A stretch of DNA of 64,000 nucleotides. Origin: Pseudomonas aestuarii. Its GTDB lineage: Bacteria; Pseudomonadota; Gammaproteobacteria; Pseudomonadales; Pseudomonadaceae. The stretch covers positions 23,355 to 87,354 of the forward strand of contig NZ_JAQJZJ010000014.1 in NCBI RefSeq assembly GCF_027988105.1, in the 5' to 3' direction. Of this stretch, positions 45,023 to 53,347 are shown piece after piece (within the stretch, counting starts at the first letter, position 1; each line of letters starts with the position of its first letter). The notes under the pieces are model-generated. The model worked only from the letters and a program-made list of their open reading frames with translations, ran no database searches and was not told where the DNA came from. The translations under genes were made by a program, and so were the position numbers.

Positions 45023-46092
45023 AGAGACGCTCCCAGTCGTTCACGTTGATAGCTGCCATCCTGCACGCGGCGGCACCAGTCGAGGTTATCCAGGTACCAG
45101 CACACGGTCTTGCGCAGGCCGCTGGCGAAGCTTTCCTCGGGCGTCCAGCCCAGCTCGCGCTCGATCTTGCCGGCGTCGATGGCGTAGCGCCGGTCGTGGC
45201 CTGGACGGTCGGCAACGAAGCTGATTAGTTCGCTGTAGCAGCGAGTGTGCCCCGTGCCTGTGTCTTGCCACGGCCTCAGTTCATCCAGCAGTGCGCAGAT
45301 ACTCTCCACCACGTCGAGATTGGTCTGCTGGTTATGCCCGCCAATGTTGTAGGTCGCGCCGACGTGTCCCCGCGTCAGTACCCTGAGCAGGGCGCGGGCA
45401 TGGTCTTCGACATACAGCCAGTCGCGCACCTGCTGGCCATCACCGTACACCGGTAGTGGCTTGCCCTCCAGGGCATTGAGAATCATCAGCGGGATCAGCT
45501 TTTCCGGGAATTGATAGGGGCCGTAATTGTTCGAGCAATTGCTCACCAGCACCGGCAGGTCATAGGTGCGCTGCCAGGCGCGCACCAGGTGATCGGCGGC
45601 TGCCTTGCTCGCCGAGTAGGGCGAGCTGGGGGCGTAGGCCGTGCTCTCGCTGAAAGGCGCCGCGTCGCTGGACAGGTCGCCGTACACCTCGTCGGTCGAC
45701 ACATGGTGAAAGCGAAAGGCCCGTTTGCGCGCCTCGTCCAGCTGCAGCCAATAGGTGCGGGTGCCTTCCAGCAAGGTATAGGTGCCGACGATATTGGTCT
45801 GAATAAAGGCGGCCGGGCCGTCGATGGAGCGGTCGACATGCGACTCTGCGGCCAGGTGCATGATGGCGTCCGGCTGGAATTCGGCCAAGGTCCGACTCAC
45901 CGCCGCGCTGTCGCCGATATCGGCCTGGACGAACTGATAGCGCGGGTTGCCCGCGACGCTGGCAAGCGACTCGAGATTGCCGGCATAGGTCAGCTTGTCG
46001 AGGTTGAGGACCTGGTGCTGGGTATCGCCGAGCAGGTGGCGAATCAGGGCCGAACCGATAAATCCGGCACCGCCGGTGAGCAGAATTCGCAT
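45019..46092 (-). CDS. rfbB: dTDP-glucose 4,6-dehydratase RfbB (RmlB)
   Basis: An NAD-dependent dehydratase of 357 residues from the ATG complementary to 46090-46092 (MRILLTGGAGFIGSALI), the Rossmann glycine motif. The catalytic PYSASKAAADHLVRAW and HLAAESHVDRSIDGP are clear. First gene of the dTDP-rhamnose operon, here in the order B-A-C-D. P. aeruginosa has B-D-A-C. The product feeds LPS core/O-antigen and rhamnolipid synthesis. Confidence 0.96.
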   Translation of the reverse strand: MRILLTGGAGFIGSALIRHLLGDTQHQVLNLDKLTYAGNLESLASVAGNPRYQFVQADIGDSAAVSRTLAEFQPDAIMHLAAESHVDRSIDGPAAFIQTNIVGTYTLLEGTRTYWLQLDEARKRAFRFHHVSTDEVYGDLSSDAAPFSESTAYAPSSPYSASKAAADHLVRAWQRTYDLPVLVSNCSNNYGPYQFPEKLIPLMILNALEGKPLPVYGDGQQVRDWLYVEDHARALLRVLTRGHVGATYNIGGHNQQTNLDVVESICALLDELRPWQDTGTGHTRCYSELISFVADRPGHDRRYAIDAGKIERELGWTPEESFASGLRKTVCWYLDNLDWCRRVQDGSYQRERLGASL

Positions 46093-46252
46093 GAAATGAG
46101 TGCCTTTTTCGACATGCATCGAGCATTCGACTTAGCTTGTCGGCTGAGCGTCCCGGCCGCAAGCGCTGAATGCTGGCGGGCGTGCGGTGGTTCGCCCTTG
46201 GAGTCCGAGTCCCTCGCGCCGGTAAACTCTGCCCCACGCCGAATTTCAGGCA

Positions 46253-46288
46253 CAAAAAAGGGCTACGTTTTCACGTAACCCTTTTATT
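46253..46288 (-). terminator. Terminator of tRNA-Thr
   Basis: On the minus strand, AAAAGGGTTACG pairs with CGTAGCCCTTTT across a GAAAA-type loop and ends in T6. It lies 4 bp after the tRNA 3' end. Confidence 0.8.
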
Positions 46289-46292
46289 TGTA

Positions 46293-46368
<76 letters not shown>

Positions 46369-46923
46369 ATTTCAGGGGCGCCATTATATCCATTCATTTG
46401 GCCGAGTAAAGTCGTCTAGGCATTGTTTATCCTGATTATTTTCAAACCGCAGTCAGCCCGATTCCAGCAGTGCGTGGGCGGTGAGCTCGGGCCAGTCATG
46501 TAGACGGCAGTGGGCGCTCTCGAAAATGCTTGCGGGTGTGGCGCCGGCGTCTCGCGGCGCAAGCAGGTTGCAGAGCGCCCGGCGGCCTAAGATCTCATAT
46601 CGGGGGCAGTTCTCCAGCCAAGGAGAGGTGCGGTGCAGCCCCTGGGCGCCGGGCTGATGAGTGTTGTTGCGCGGGTCGCTTATTGCGCTTTTGGCGATTG
46701 GTTGCAAAATCCTTATGCACAAGCGGCTGTGTTTTGCCGAGCGGACACCTGCAGTTTGTGAGGCATTTCTCGGTTTTTTATAAGTGCATGTTTTTGTTGA
46801 TTTTTATCTATTGTTCGAAAAATGAGCAGGCGCCGCGAGCGCCGATGGTAGAGGCATTTGGTGAGACTGCTCAGAATCTATCAACACAGTTATCCACAGA
46901 TAATGTGGGCAACTTTTGTGCGC
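46369..46923. other. Gene-poor region with AT-rich stretch and a DnaA-box
   Basis: No supported protein gene in ~555 bp; an 89-codon minus-strand frame begins with TTG and has no family-like sequence. A strongly AT-rich stretch at ~46770-46830 contrasts with the GC-rich surroundings. An exact DnaA-box TTATCCACA lies at 46890-46898, followed by a second partial box. Confidence 0.4.
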
Positions 46924-48141
46924 TCAGTTGCGTTCGGCGAGCAGTAGCAGGTTGCGCGGGGTGAGCTGGCGCGGGCAGAAGCTGCCGAGGCGCACGCTGA
47001 AGCCCTGATCTTGCAGGTAGAGCGCACGGTCGAGTAGCAGCCACAGTTCGAGCGGGCGACGGAACAGGCCTCGCAGCAGTTCCAGGTTGCGCACCTGGGC
47101 CAGTCGTTGCCAGCCTTGGTCCTGCAGTTGTTGCCAGTCTGTAGAGGCGTCAGGTGGGGGCAGTTGTTTCAGGGTGGCGAGGTCTGTGCAGTAGTTGGTG
47201 AAATCTTTCGCCAACCAGGTCGTGGGCAAAGAGGGTGTGGGCAGGTACTGGTCGATGCCGCGCAGTTCACGTTGCAGCATGTCGAACGCCAGGCGCCAAG
47301 CCATGGAGCGATCGCGCTGGCGACGCACGCGCGCGCCGGCGGTTACGGTCTCGCTGAGGGGCAGGCCCAGGTCCTCCAGCGAGAGTTGCATGGCCGATGC
47401 CTGGGCCGCTGCGGAGAGCGCCTGGTAGCCGGGGGTGGCGATGCGGTTGTAGCAGCACGGCGCTATTGCCAATTGCTGGCAACCGGCCGCGCTGGCGAGT
47501 TGCATCAGGCGTACATGCAGGTCGCCGCAGGCATGCAGGGCGATCGGGGTGTGTTCGCTGCGCAGCTGGGCGCCGGCATCGGCACCGAGTACATCCTGCT
47601 GCAGATGCCGGGCATTGAGGTGTAGGCGCTGGCTGAGCAGGTGGCCGCTGTGTACCAGTTCGGGATTGTGCTCCAGGCAGGTCAGCGGGCACCCGTCGTG
47701 CGCCAGCCTGCGGCCGAGATGGCCCTTGCCGGCGCACCAGTCGAGCCAGTGTTGGGTGGGTTGGTGAAACTGCAGGCAGCCGGCGAAGGCCTGGATCTGT
47801 TGCCATTTGCGCCCGGGCACCTCGACCGAGAAGCGGGTCGGCAGTGGCGGCAGTGGCTGTGGCGTGAAGGCGCCGACTCGGCTCAGGGTATCGGACTGTG
47901 CGGCGAGGCCGGCAAAGGGCGCGGGGGCATCCAGCAGGTGCGGTTGGTTGTGGCTGGCCTCGGCCTGTTCCAGGCTGCGCGATCTGAGCCATTGGGCCAG
48001 TTGCGGGTGCTGGCGTTCCCACGGCAGTTGCCTGTGGGTGAATGGCCGGGGTTGCCAGAGTGCTTGGTGCTGCAGCAGAAATGCATCCAGCGCCTGGAAG
48101 CGCTGGAGCAGGCTGTCGCCGCTGAGGGGGGAGTCGTTCAT
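46924..48141 (-). CDS. SAM-dependent methyltransferase (Methyltransf_32-like)
   Basis: A 405-residue cytoplasmic protein. A ~130-residue N-terminal region precedes the SAM-binding motif WLDWCAGKGHLGRRLA, followed by CLEHNPEL, ALHACGDLHVRLM and APCCYNRI. The order and the CCYN motif resemble methyltransferase domain family 32, found in proteins acting on RNA or small molecules; the substrate is unknown. It stands between the tRNA-Thr region and the ABC transporter, transcribed leftward. Confidence 0.8.
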   Translation of the reverse strand: MNDSPLSGDSLLQRFQALDAFLLQHQALWQPRPFTHRQLPWERQHPQLAQWLRSRSLEQAEASHNQPHLLDAPAPFAGLAAQSDTLSRVGAFTPQPLPPLPTRFSVEVPGRKWQQIQAFAGCLQFHQPTQHWLDWCAGKGHLGRRLAHDGCPLTCLEHNPELVHSGHLLSQRLHLNARHLQQDVLGADAGAQLRSEHTPIALHACGDLHVRLMQLASAAGCQQLAIAPCCYNRIATPGYQALSAAAQASAMQLSLEDLGLPLSETVTAGARVRRQRDRSMAWRLAFDMLQRELRGIDQYLPTPSLPTTWLAKDFTNYCTDLATLKQLPPPDASTDWQQLQDQGWQRLAQVRNLELLRGLFRRPLELWLLLDRALYLQDQGFSVRLGSFCPRQLTPRNLLLLAERN

Positions 48142-48186
48142 GCTCGTGTCGTCAAGCCGGGAAGGGGCCAGGTGCGCCCCATCGCG

Positions 48187-48876
48187 TCAGCGGCCCTGGC
48201 AGGCGTCGACCCTTAGCCACTGTTCCAGCAGCTTGAAGCCGCGGACCAGGATGAAGGCGATCAGCAGGTAGAACATGCCGGCGGCGAAGAAGATCTCCAC
48301 CGGCAGGTAGGTGCGGGCGATGATGGTGCGCGCCATGCCGGTCAGTTCCAGCAGGGTGACGGTGCTGGCCAGGGAGCTGGCCTTGAGCATCAGGATCACT
48401 TCGTTGCTGTAGGCGGGCAGGGCGATGCGTGCGGCGCGCGGCAGGACGATATAGAGCATGGTCTGCCAGCGGGCCATGCCCAGGGCGCGCGCCGCTTCCA
48501 CTTCCCCCGGCGGTACGGCCTGGATCGCGCCGCGCAGGATCTCGGCGATATAGGCGGCGGTATGCAGGGTCATGGTCAGGATGGCGCACCAATAGGCGTC
48601 GCGCAGGTAGAACCAGAGCGGCCCTTCGCGCACGGCATCGAACTGGGCCAGGCCGTAATAGACCAGAAACAATTGCACCAGCAGCGGGGTGCCGCGGAAG
48701 AAGAAGATGTAGCCGTAGGGCACGGCACGTACAAACCAGTGCTTGGAGGCGCGAGCGATGCCCATGGGTATTGCCAGGATCAGGCCGGCGACTACCGCGA
48801 TGGCGACCAGCTCCAGGGTCAGTAGGGCGCCTTCGGCTAGGCGCGGCAGCCACTTGATGATTACTTCCCAGTTCAT
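48187..48876 (-). CDS. Polar amino acid ABC transporter permease (HisM type)
   Basis: A 229-residue inner-membrane protein with five helices and the EAA loop EVEAARALGMARWQTMLYIVLPRAARIALP, which contacts the ATPase. Similar to HisM/AotM. It overlaps the companion permease by 4 bp. Probable substrates are basic amino acids (arginine, ornithine, lysine, histidine). Confidence 0.92.
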   Translation of the reverse strand: MNWEVIIKWLPRLAEGALLTLELVAIAVVAGLILAIPMGIARASKHWFVRAVPYGYIFFFRGTPLLVQLFLVYYGLAQFDAVREGPLWFYLRDAYWCAILTMTLHTAAYIAEILRGAIQAVPPGEVEAARALGMARWQTMLYIVLPRAARIALPAYSNEVILMLKASSLASTVTLLELTGMARTIIARTYLPVEIFFAAGMFYLLIAFILVRGFKLLEQWLRVDACQGR

Positions 48877-49568
48877 GAGGTGCTCCTGATGAAGCCGCGG
48901 CCGGCGCGCTGTTCAAGGAAGTGCAGGCCGATCATGGCGAGCACGGTGAGGCCCAGGTAGATCAAGGCCGCCACCAGGAAGAAGGTGAAGGGTTCTTTGC
49001 TGGAGGTCACGGCGATCTGCGAGCGGCGCATGATTTCTTCGAGGCCGATCACCGACACCAGGGCGGTGTCCTTCATCAGGATCATGAACAGGTTGCCCAG
49101 GCCGGGCAGGGCGATGCGCCACATCTGCGGCAGGATCAGACGCCAGAAGATCCGCGGTACGGACAGGCCCAGTGCCTGGCCGGCTTCGCGGTGGCCCTTG
49201 GGGATGGCGAGGATCGCGCCACGAAATACCTCGGTGGCATAGGCACCGAAACAGATGCCCAGGGCGATGGTGCCGGCGGCAAAGGCACTCAGCTCGAGGC
49301 TGTCGATGCCCAGCAGGTCGGCCAGGTTGCGCATCAACTGCACGGTGCCGAAGTAGATCAGCAGGACCCAAAGCAGTTCGGGTATGCCGCGCACGATGGT
49401 TGAATAGGTACCGCCAAGCCACTGCAGCGGCTTGTACGGCGAAGTCTTGGCCAAAGCGCCGAGCAGGCCGAGCACCAGACCCAAGCTCAGCGCACAGAGT
49501 GCCAGCTTGATGGTCATCAGGGTGCCGGCGGCCAGGGCCGGGCCGAATCCGTAGAGATCTAAAGTCAT
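48873..49568 (-). CDS. Polar amino acid ABC transporter permease (HisQ type)
   Basis: A 231-residue permease of the HisQ type with the EAA loop HREAGQALGLSVPRIFWRLILPQMWRIALPGL. The N-terminus FGPALAAGTLMTIKLALCAL is characteristic. It forms a heterodimer with the HisM-type partner just downstream. Preceded by a 50-bp gap after the binding-protein gene. Confidence 0.92.
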   Translation of the reverse strand: MTLDLYGFGPALAAGTLMTIKLALCALSLGLVLGLLGALAKTSPYKPLQWLGGTYSTIVRGIPELLWVLLIYFGTVQLMRNLADLLGIDSLELSAFAAGTIALGICFGAYATEVFRGAILAIPKGHREAGQALGLSVPRIFWRLILPQMWRIALPGLGNLFMILMKDTALVSVIGLEEIMRRSQIAVTSSKEPFTFFLVAALIYLGLTVLAMIGLHFLEQRAGRGFIRSTS

Positions 49569-49618
49569 GGGGGGTCAGAAGCCTGCATCGCTCGTGAGGG
49601 CGACGCAGGGCAGGCTGC

Positions 49619-50371
49619 TCAGTAAATGCTGAACGGGAAATATTTGTCGTTGATCGTCTTGTAGGTGCCGTCTTCGATGATGGCCTGCAGCGCGGTGTTC
49701 AGCTTCTCGCGCAGCGGGTCGCCCTTGCGCACGGCGATGCCGATCTTGTCATTGTCGAATACCGGCTTGCCCTTGAACTCGAAGCCTTTGCCGGCATCGC
49801 TCTTGAGCCACTCCCAGTTGACGAAGGTGTCGGCCAGGACGCCATCGAGGCGACCCGAGGACAGGTCGAGGTAGGCGTTTTCCTGGGTGTCGTAGAGCTT
49901 GATGTCGACCACGCCGTCCAGGTTGTCTTCCAGCCAGGTGCCCGCGATGGTCGCGCGCTGGGCGCCGATCACCTTGCCTTGGAGGCTGGCCCGGTCGGAT
50001 TTGAAGTCACTGTCTTTCGGCGCAATGAATTGCAGCTTGTTGGTGTAGTAGGGTTCGGTGAAGTCGACCGCTGCTTTGCGTTCATCGGTGATCGACATCG
50101 AGGCCACCAGGAAGTCGAACTTCTTGGCATTGAGGGCCGGGATGATGCCGTCCCAGTCGGAGGTGACCACTTCGCACTCGGCTTCCATCTTGGCGCACAG
50201 GGCCTGGCCGATCTCCACGTCGAAACCACCCACCTGGCCGCTGGCGTCGATCAGGTTGAAGGGGGGGTAGGCGCCTTCGGTGCCCATCTTCAGCTTTTCG
50301 GCAGCGACGGCGCCGGTACCGAAGGCCAGGGTGGCTGCCGCGGCTAACAGGATTTTCTTGTAATTCAGCAT
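49619..50371 (-). CDS. Basic amino acid ABC transporter binding protein
   Basis: A 250-residue periplasmic receptor. The signal peptide is MLNYKKILLAAAATLAFGTGAVA; then KLKMGTEGAYPPFNLIDASG, typical of the ArgT/HisJ family. The core has CEVVTSDWDGIIPALNAKKFD and the ligand region SITDERKAAVDFTEPYY. The TERKAAVDFTEP-like segment fits arginine/lysine/ornithine or histidine binders. Confidence 0.94.
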   Translation of the reverse strand: MLNYKKILLAAAATLAFGTGAVAAEKLKMGTEGAYPPFNLIDASGQVGGFDVEIGQALCAKMEAECEVVTSDWDGIIPALNAKKFDFLVASMSITDERKAAVDFTEPYYTNKLQFIAPKDSDFKSDRASLQGKVIGAQRATIAGTWLEDNLDGVVDIKLYDTQENAYLDLSSGRLDGVLADTFVNWEWLKSDAGKGFEFKGKPVFDNDKIGIAVRKGDPLREKLNTALQAIIEDGTYKTINDKYFPFSIY

Positions 50372-50389
50372 GCGAGAGTTGCTCCGTGT

Positions 50390-51163
50390 TTAGTCATTGC
50401 TGGACATGAATTGTTTGCAACGTGCCGAAGCCGGGTTGTCGAACACTTGCTCGGGTGAGCCTTGTTCTTCCACCAGGCCCTGATGCAGGAACACCACTTC
50501 GCTGGACACCTGGCGGGCAAAGCCCATCTCGTGGGTGACCAGGAGCATGGTGCGCCCCTCTTCGGCGAGCGCGCGGATCACATTAAGCACTTCTTGTACC
50601 ATCTCCGGGTCGAGGGCCGAAGTCGGCTCATCGAACAGGATCACTTTCGGCTGCATGGCCAGGGTACGGGCAATCGCGGCACGCTGCTGCTGGCCGCCAG
50701 AGAGCTGGTTGGGGTAGACATGGCGCTTGTCGGAGATGCCGACCTTGGCCAGCAGAGCTTCGGCCCGTTCGGTGGCCTCGGCCTTGCTCAGGCCGAGCAC
50801 CCGGCGTGGCGCCTCGATGATGTTGTCGAGCACGCTCATGTGCGGCCACAGATTGAAGTTCTGAAAGACGAAGCCCAGTTCGCTGCGCAGGCGGTTGATC
50901 TGCTTGCCATCGGCGGCGACCAATTCGCCGTGCTTGCCGGGTTTGAGCTTGAGCTCCTCGCCGGCGACGATGATCTGCCCCTGGTTGGGGTTTTCCAGCA
51001 GATTGATGCAGCGCAGGAAGGTCGACTTGCCGGAACCGGATGAGCCGAGAATCGAGATCACGTCGCCATCGCGGGCGGTGAGGGAGATGCCTTTGAGCAC
51101 CTCAAGGTCGCCATAGCGTTTGTGCAGATTGCGGATTTCCAGCGCGGGCGTGGCCTCGGCCAT
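50390..51163 (-). CDS. Amino acid ABC transporter ATPase (HisP type)
   Basis: A 257-residue ATP-binding subunit: Walker A ILGSSGSGKSTFLRC, Q-loop FVFQNFNLWPHM, signature LSGGQQQRAAIARTLA, Walker B VILFDEPTSALDPE and the switch LVTHEMGFAR. First gene of the four-gene transporter operon (ATPase, binding protein, two permeases), the same order as in the corresponding P. aeruginosa cluster. Confidence 0.95.
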   Translation of the reverse strand: MAEATPALEIRNLHKRYGDLEVLKGISLTARDGDVISILGSSGSGKSTFLRCINLLENPNQGQIIVAGEELKLKPGKHGELVAADGKQINRLRSELGFVFQNFNLWPHMSVLDNIIEAPRRVLGLSKAEATERAEALLAKVGISDKRHVYPNQLSGGQQQRAAIARTLAMQPKVILFDEPTSALDPEMVQEVLNVIRALAEEGRTMLLVTHEMGFARQVSSEVVFLHQGLVEEQGSPEQVFDNPASARCKQFMSSND

Positions 51164-51497
51164 GGGGTGTCCTCTTCTTGTTCGGATGCGCTCCGGCTCT
51201 AGCTTTGCCTTCCTGGCGAGGCGTCAAGCTAGCATAGCGTTTCGCCAGCCGCCAAGCCGTTTGCTGTGCGTGCATGGCCTGGTGTGCCGTCGGTGTCGCC
51301 TGGTTGCTGCTGACTGTCGCGCAGACGCAATATTGCCCTTCGCGCACATCCTGGCGTGGCTGGCGCGCAGAGCTAGTGCGAGCTTGCCGTCATCGCTGTT
51401 GTGGGACGTCGGGTTACGCATGCCGCGGACGCCCCTGGTGGCGACGCGGCTGCACATGACGCACGGCGAACGAGCTCGCCGGCTTTTCCTGCAGACA
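51164..51497. other. Gene-free upstream region of the ABC transporter operon
   Basis: It should contain the transporter promoter reading leftward (a TTGACG-like -35 near 51220 on the minus strand is weak). No supported coding sequence or repeat was found. Confidence 0.3.
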
Positions 51498-51530
51498 GAA
51501 AAAAGGCCCACATTGCTGTGAGCCTTTTTC
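51498..51530 (-). terminator. Terminator after the original tRNA-Phe gene
   Basis: On the minus strand, AAAAAGGCTCACAG pairs with the nearly complementary TGTGGGCCTTTTTT, ending in T6. It lies 9 bp beyond the tRNA 3' end, where the terminator of the intact tRNA gene would be. Confidence 0.75.
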
Positions 51531-51538
51531 GGTATATA

Positions 51539-51582
51539 TGGTGCCAGGGACGGAATCGAACCGCCGACACGGGGATTTTCAA
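51539..51582 (-). other. attL: 3' fragment of tRNA-Phe(GAA)
   Basis: The minus strand reads from TTGAAAATCCCC (anticodon loop with GAA and 3' anticodon stem) through GTGTCGGCGG-TTCGATT-CCGTC (variable region and T-arm) to CCCTGGC-ACCA (acceptor). The match to a tRNA-Phe stops at the 5' edge of the anticodon loop; what follows is not the D-arm or 5' acceptor. A 44-nt 3' remnant next to an integrase is the standard footprint of an element inserted in a tRNA gene. The reconstituted tRNA-Phe is expected at the far end, right of this window. Confidence 0.85.
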
Positions 51583-52234
51583 AACCTGTGAAAGTGCTTC
51601 AGCATCAGCATGTTACCTGAATTTATTGGGTTGATGCCATTTTGCGCTCTCAAAAACCCGGCCAGAAACCGGCCAGATGGGGTGAAAACCGTCCGAACGC
51701 ACCGGAAGAGAACCGGAGCAGAGACGGGGGATTAGGGGGCAAGCTGCCAACCGCGCGCACCGCGTGACTTGAACACGCAACAAAAAATACAGCCATTCCG
51801 AGACGTAAGAAGCCTCAGCAATAGGGGCAATTGACTACCGTTCGTCGGAGTATTGTCGGTGCGTTTTTAGGGGCTTTTGCCGGTTGGAATGATCTTTGCC
51901 TTCTCCGGTTTTCGACTGGAAGTCCACCGGAAAAGCCCTTTCGGTCTGCTTCGTGAGCCACTGATCTCCGGGGTATGGCATACAAACTCGATGAAATAAT
52001 TTGGTTGCACCTCCGGTTGGTGTCGCTATCTTTGCCTTCGGTCGCCTGGTGCGACTGGCTTTTCGGCCTTGAGCCAACGAGCTATCAAACGTGGCTTTTA
52101 ACAGTGCCATGCACCGCCAGCAATGGCTCTAAAAGCAGTACAGATTTACTTCGGATCATCCAGCCTTCGGGCATTCAAAAACCAGGAAAACCAAATGAAA
52201 ACTAACTTAGCGCATCTCTGCGTAAGGACCACTC
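51583..52234. other. Left end of island before the integrase
   Basis: No gene is supported in 650 bp. Direct repeat CCGGCCAG-AAA-CCGGCCAG near 51660 and several GGTTTTC/ACCGG-type short repeats could be integrase or excisionase arm sites. The first copy of the 24-bp repeat lies here at 51750-51773. AAGGA lies 6 bp before the integrase ATG. Confidence 0.4.
51750..51773 (+). repeat. 24-bp direct repeat, left copy
   Basis: A perfect 24-bp sequence (ACCGCGCGCACC... ending ...GTGACTTGAA) identical to 55550-55573, exactly 3,800 bp away. Both are followed by related GCAACA-A/T-rich sequence. On the minus strand this copy can fold GCGTG-TTCAAGT-CACGC, the shape of a tRNA T-arm. Confidence 0.75.
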
Positions 52235-53347
52235 ATGTCTGTCAAATCGTCAACGTCAAAGAAACAAAGCGAAGTCCGAGACCCCGTCGTTAAATTCCTA
52301 ATCTCCATACACTACGTCTCTGGGAGCATTGCCTACTACGTCCGTTCTGCCGGTAATGGCCGTAAGCGCATCCTGTTGGGCCATAACGATAGCCTGACCC
52401 TCGATCAAGCTCGGCTTGCTGCGATTGAGGCAAAAGCCAACCCTTCCTCCTATTCCCGCACATTGTCCTCGGTCTTCGGCGAGTACTCGAAGTCTGGCAA
52501 ATACAGTGGTAGGCGCTCGGTGAATCGCGATTGCAGACGCTTCACTGCTGTCGTTGAACCACTGCTGGGCCACCGGCCTGTTCAAAAAATTGTGCTGGAA
52601 GACATTCACCTGGTGATGGCTTCGCTCAAGCCAACTCTCAGTGCTGCTACAAAAAATCGATATCTTGCCATGCTGAGATCGATCTTCCGATTTGCAGTGG
52701 AGCACGGCTACTGCGAGAAAGATCCAACACGCAGCATCACGCTCGCCCGAGAAACCCCGATCAAGCTTTACGAGGTCGAAGACAAACTACTCAATCGACT
52801 TGGCCGCGCAGTGGAGTGGCTGGAGGAGCGCTTTGCTCGAACTGCATTTTTGGTTCAGCTACTACTCCTGACAGGGATGCGCATCAACGAGGCATTGTCG
52901 CTGACCTGGGATGACGTTGATCTGTCAGCGCGTCATATCAGGTTGAGAGCAACTAAAAGTGGGAAATTGCGCCACGTCCCAATCAGCGAAGCATGCATGG
53001 AGCTTCTGGAACGTCTTGCTGAGGCTGAATTCAGTCAGGCTCCACAAGGATGGTTGTTCCCATCAGTGTACTCCGACTCGCCGATGACCAGGCCTGTGCG
53101 TCCTTGGAAGCGAGCCTGTCGAGCAGTGGGGTTGCCTATTTCTCTTCGATTCCATGACCTGCGCCACATCTTCGCGGCTGCCTGCGTCAGTGACGGCATC
53201 CCACTTTTCACTCTCCAGCAGTTGCTGGGCCACTCCAGTATTCGCATGACTGAGCGGTACGCTTCGCTTGCTCGTGAAGACTTGTTGATTGCCAGTGAGC
53301 GAGTTTCGCGCACCCTGACTGTATGCGCAGGGGGTGTGAAATGGTGA
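52235..53347 (+). CDS. Tyrosine recombinase / integrase
   Basis: A 370-residue site-specific recombinase of the phage integrase family. An N-terminal arm- and core-binding region (~1-190) precedes the catalytic domain. The catalytic residues are Arg216 (TGMRINEAL), His307-Arg310 (HDLRH), His333 (LGHSS) and the nucleophile Tyr342 (TERYASL). The ATG at 52235 follows AAGGA. It lies just inside the tRNA-Phe fragment, so it is the likely integrase of this island, though the 24-bp repeats offer another possible target pair. It is lower in GC than the core genes and overlaps or abuts the next gene. Confidence 0.95.
   Translation: MSVKSSTSKKQSEVRDPVVKFLISIHYVSGSIAYYVRSAGNGRKRILLGHNDSLTLDQARLAAIEAKANPSSYSRTLSSVFGEYSKSGKYSGRRSVNRDCRRFTAVVEPLLGHRPVQKIVLEDIHLVMASLKPTLSAATKNRYLAMLRSIFRFAVEHGYCEKDPTRSITLARETPIKLYEVEDKLLNRLGRAVEWLEERFARTAFLVQLLLLTGMRINEALSLTWDDVDLSARHIRLRATKSGKLRHVPISEACMELLERLAEAEFSQAPQGWLFPSVYSDSPMTRPVRPWKRACRAVGLPISLRFHDLRHIFAAACVSDGIPLFTLQQLLGHSSIRMTERYASLAREDLLIASERVSRTLTVCAGGVKW

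Noticed and set aside
46453..46722. An 89-codon minus-strand frame near tRNA-Thr
   Set aside because: TTG start, no ribosome site, no family-like sequence; not strong enough to call.
51539..51582. A functional tRNA-Phe gene
   Set aside because: The 5' acceptor, D-arm and 5' anticodon stem are absent, so it cannot fold as a tRNA.
51835..52205. Two short opposed frames between the tRNA-Phe fragment and the integrase
   Set aside because: They overlap each other, lack ribosome sites and recognisable sequence; the region looks like an attachment/regulatory segment.
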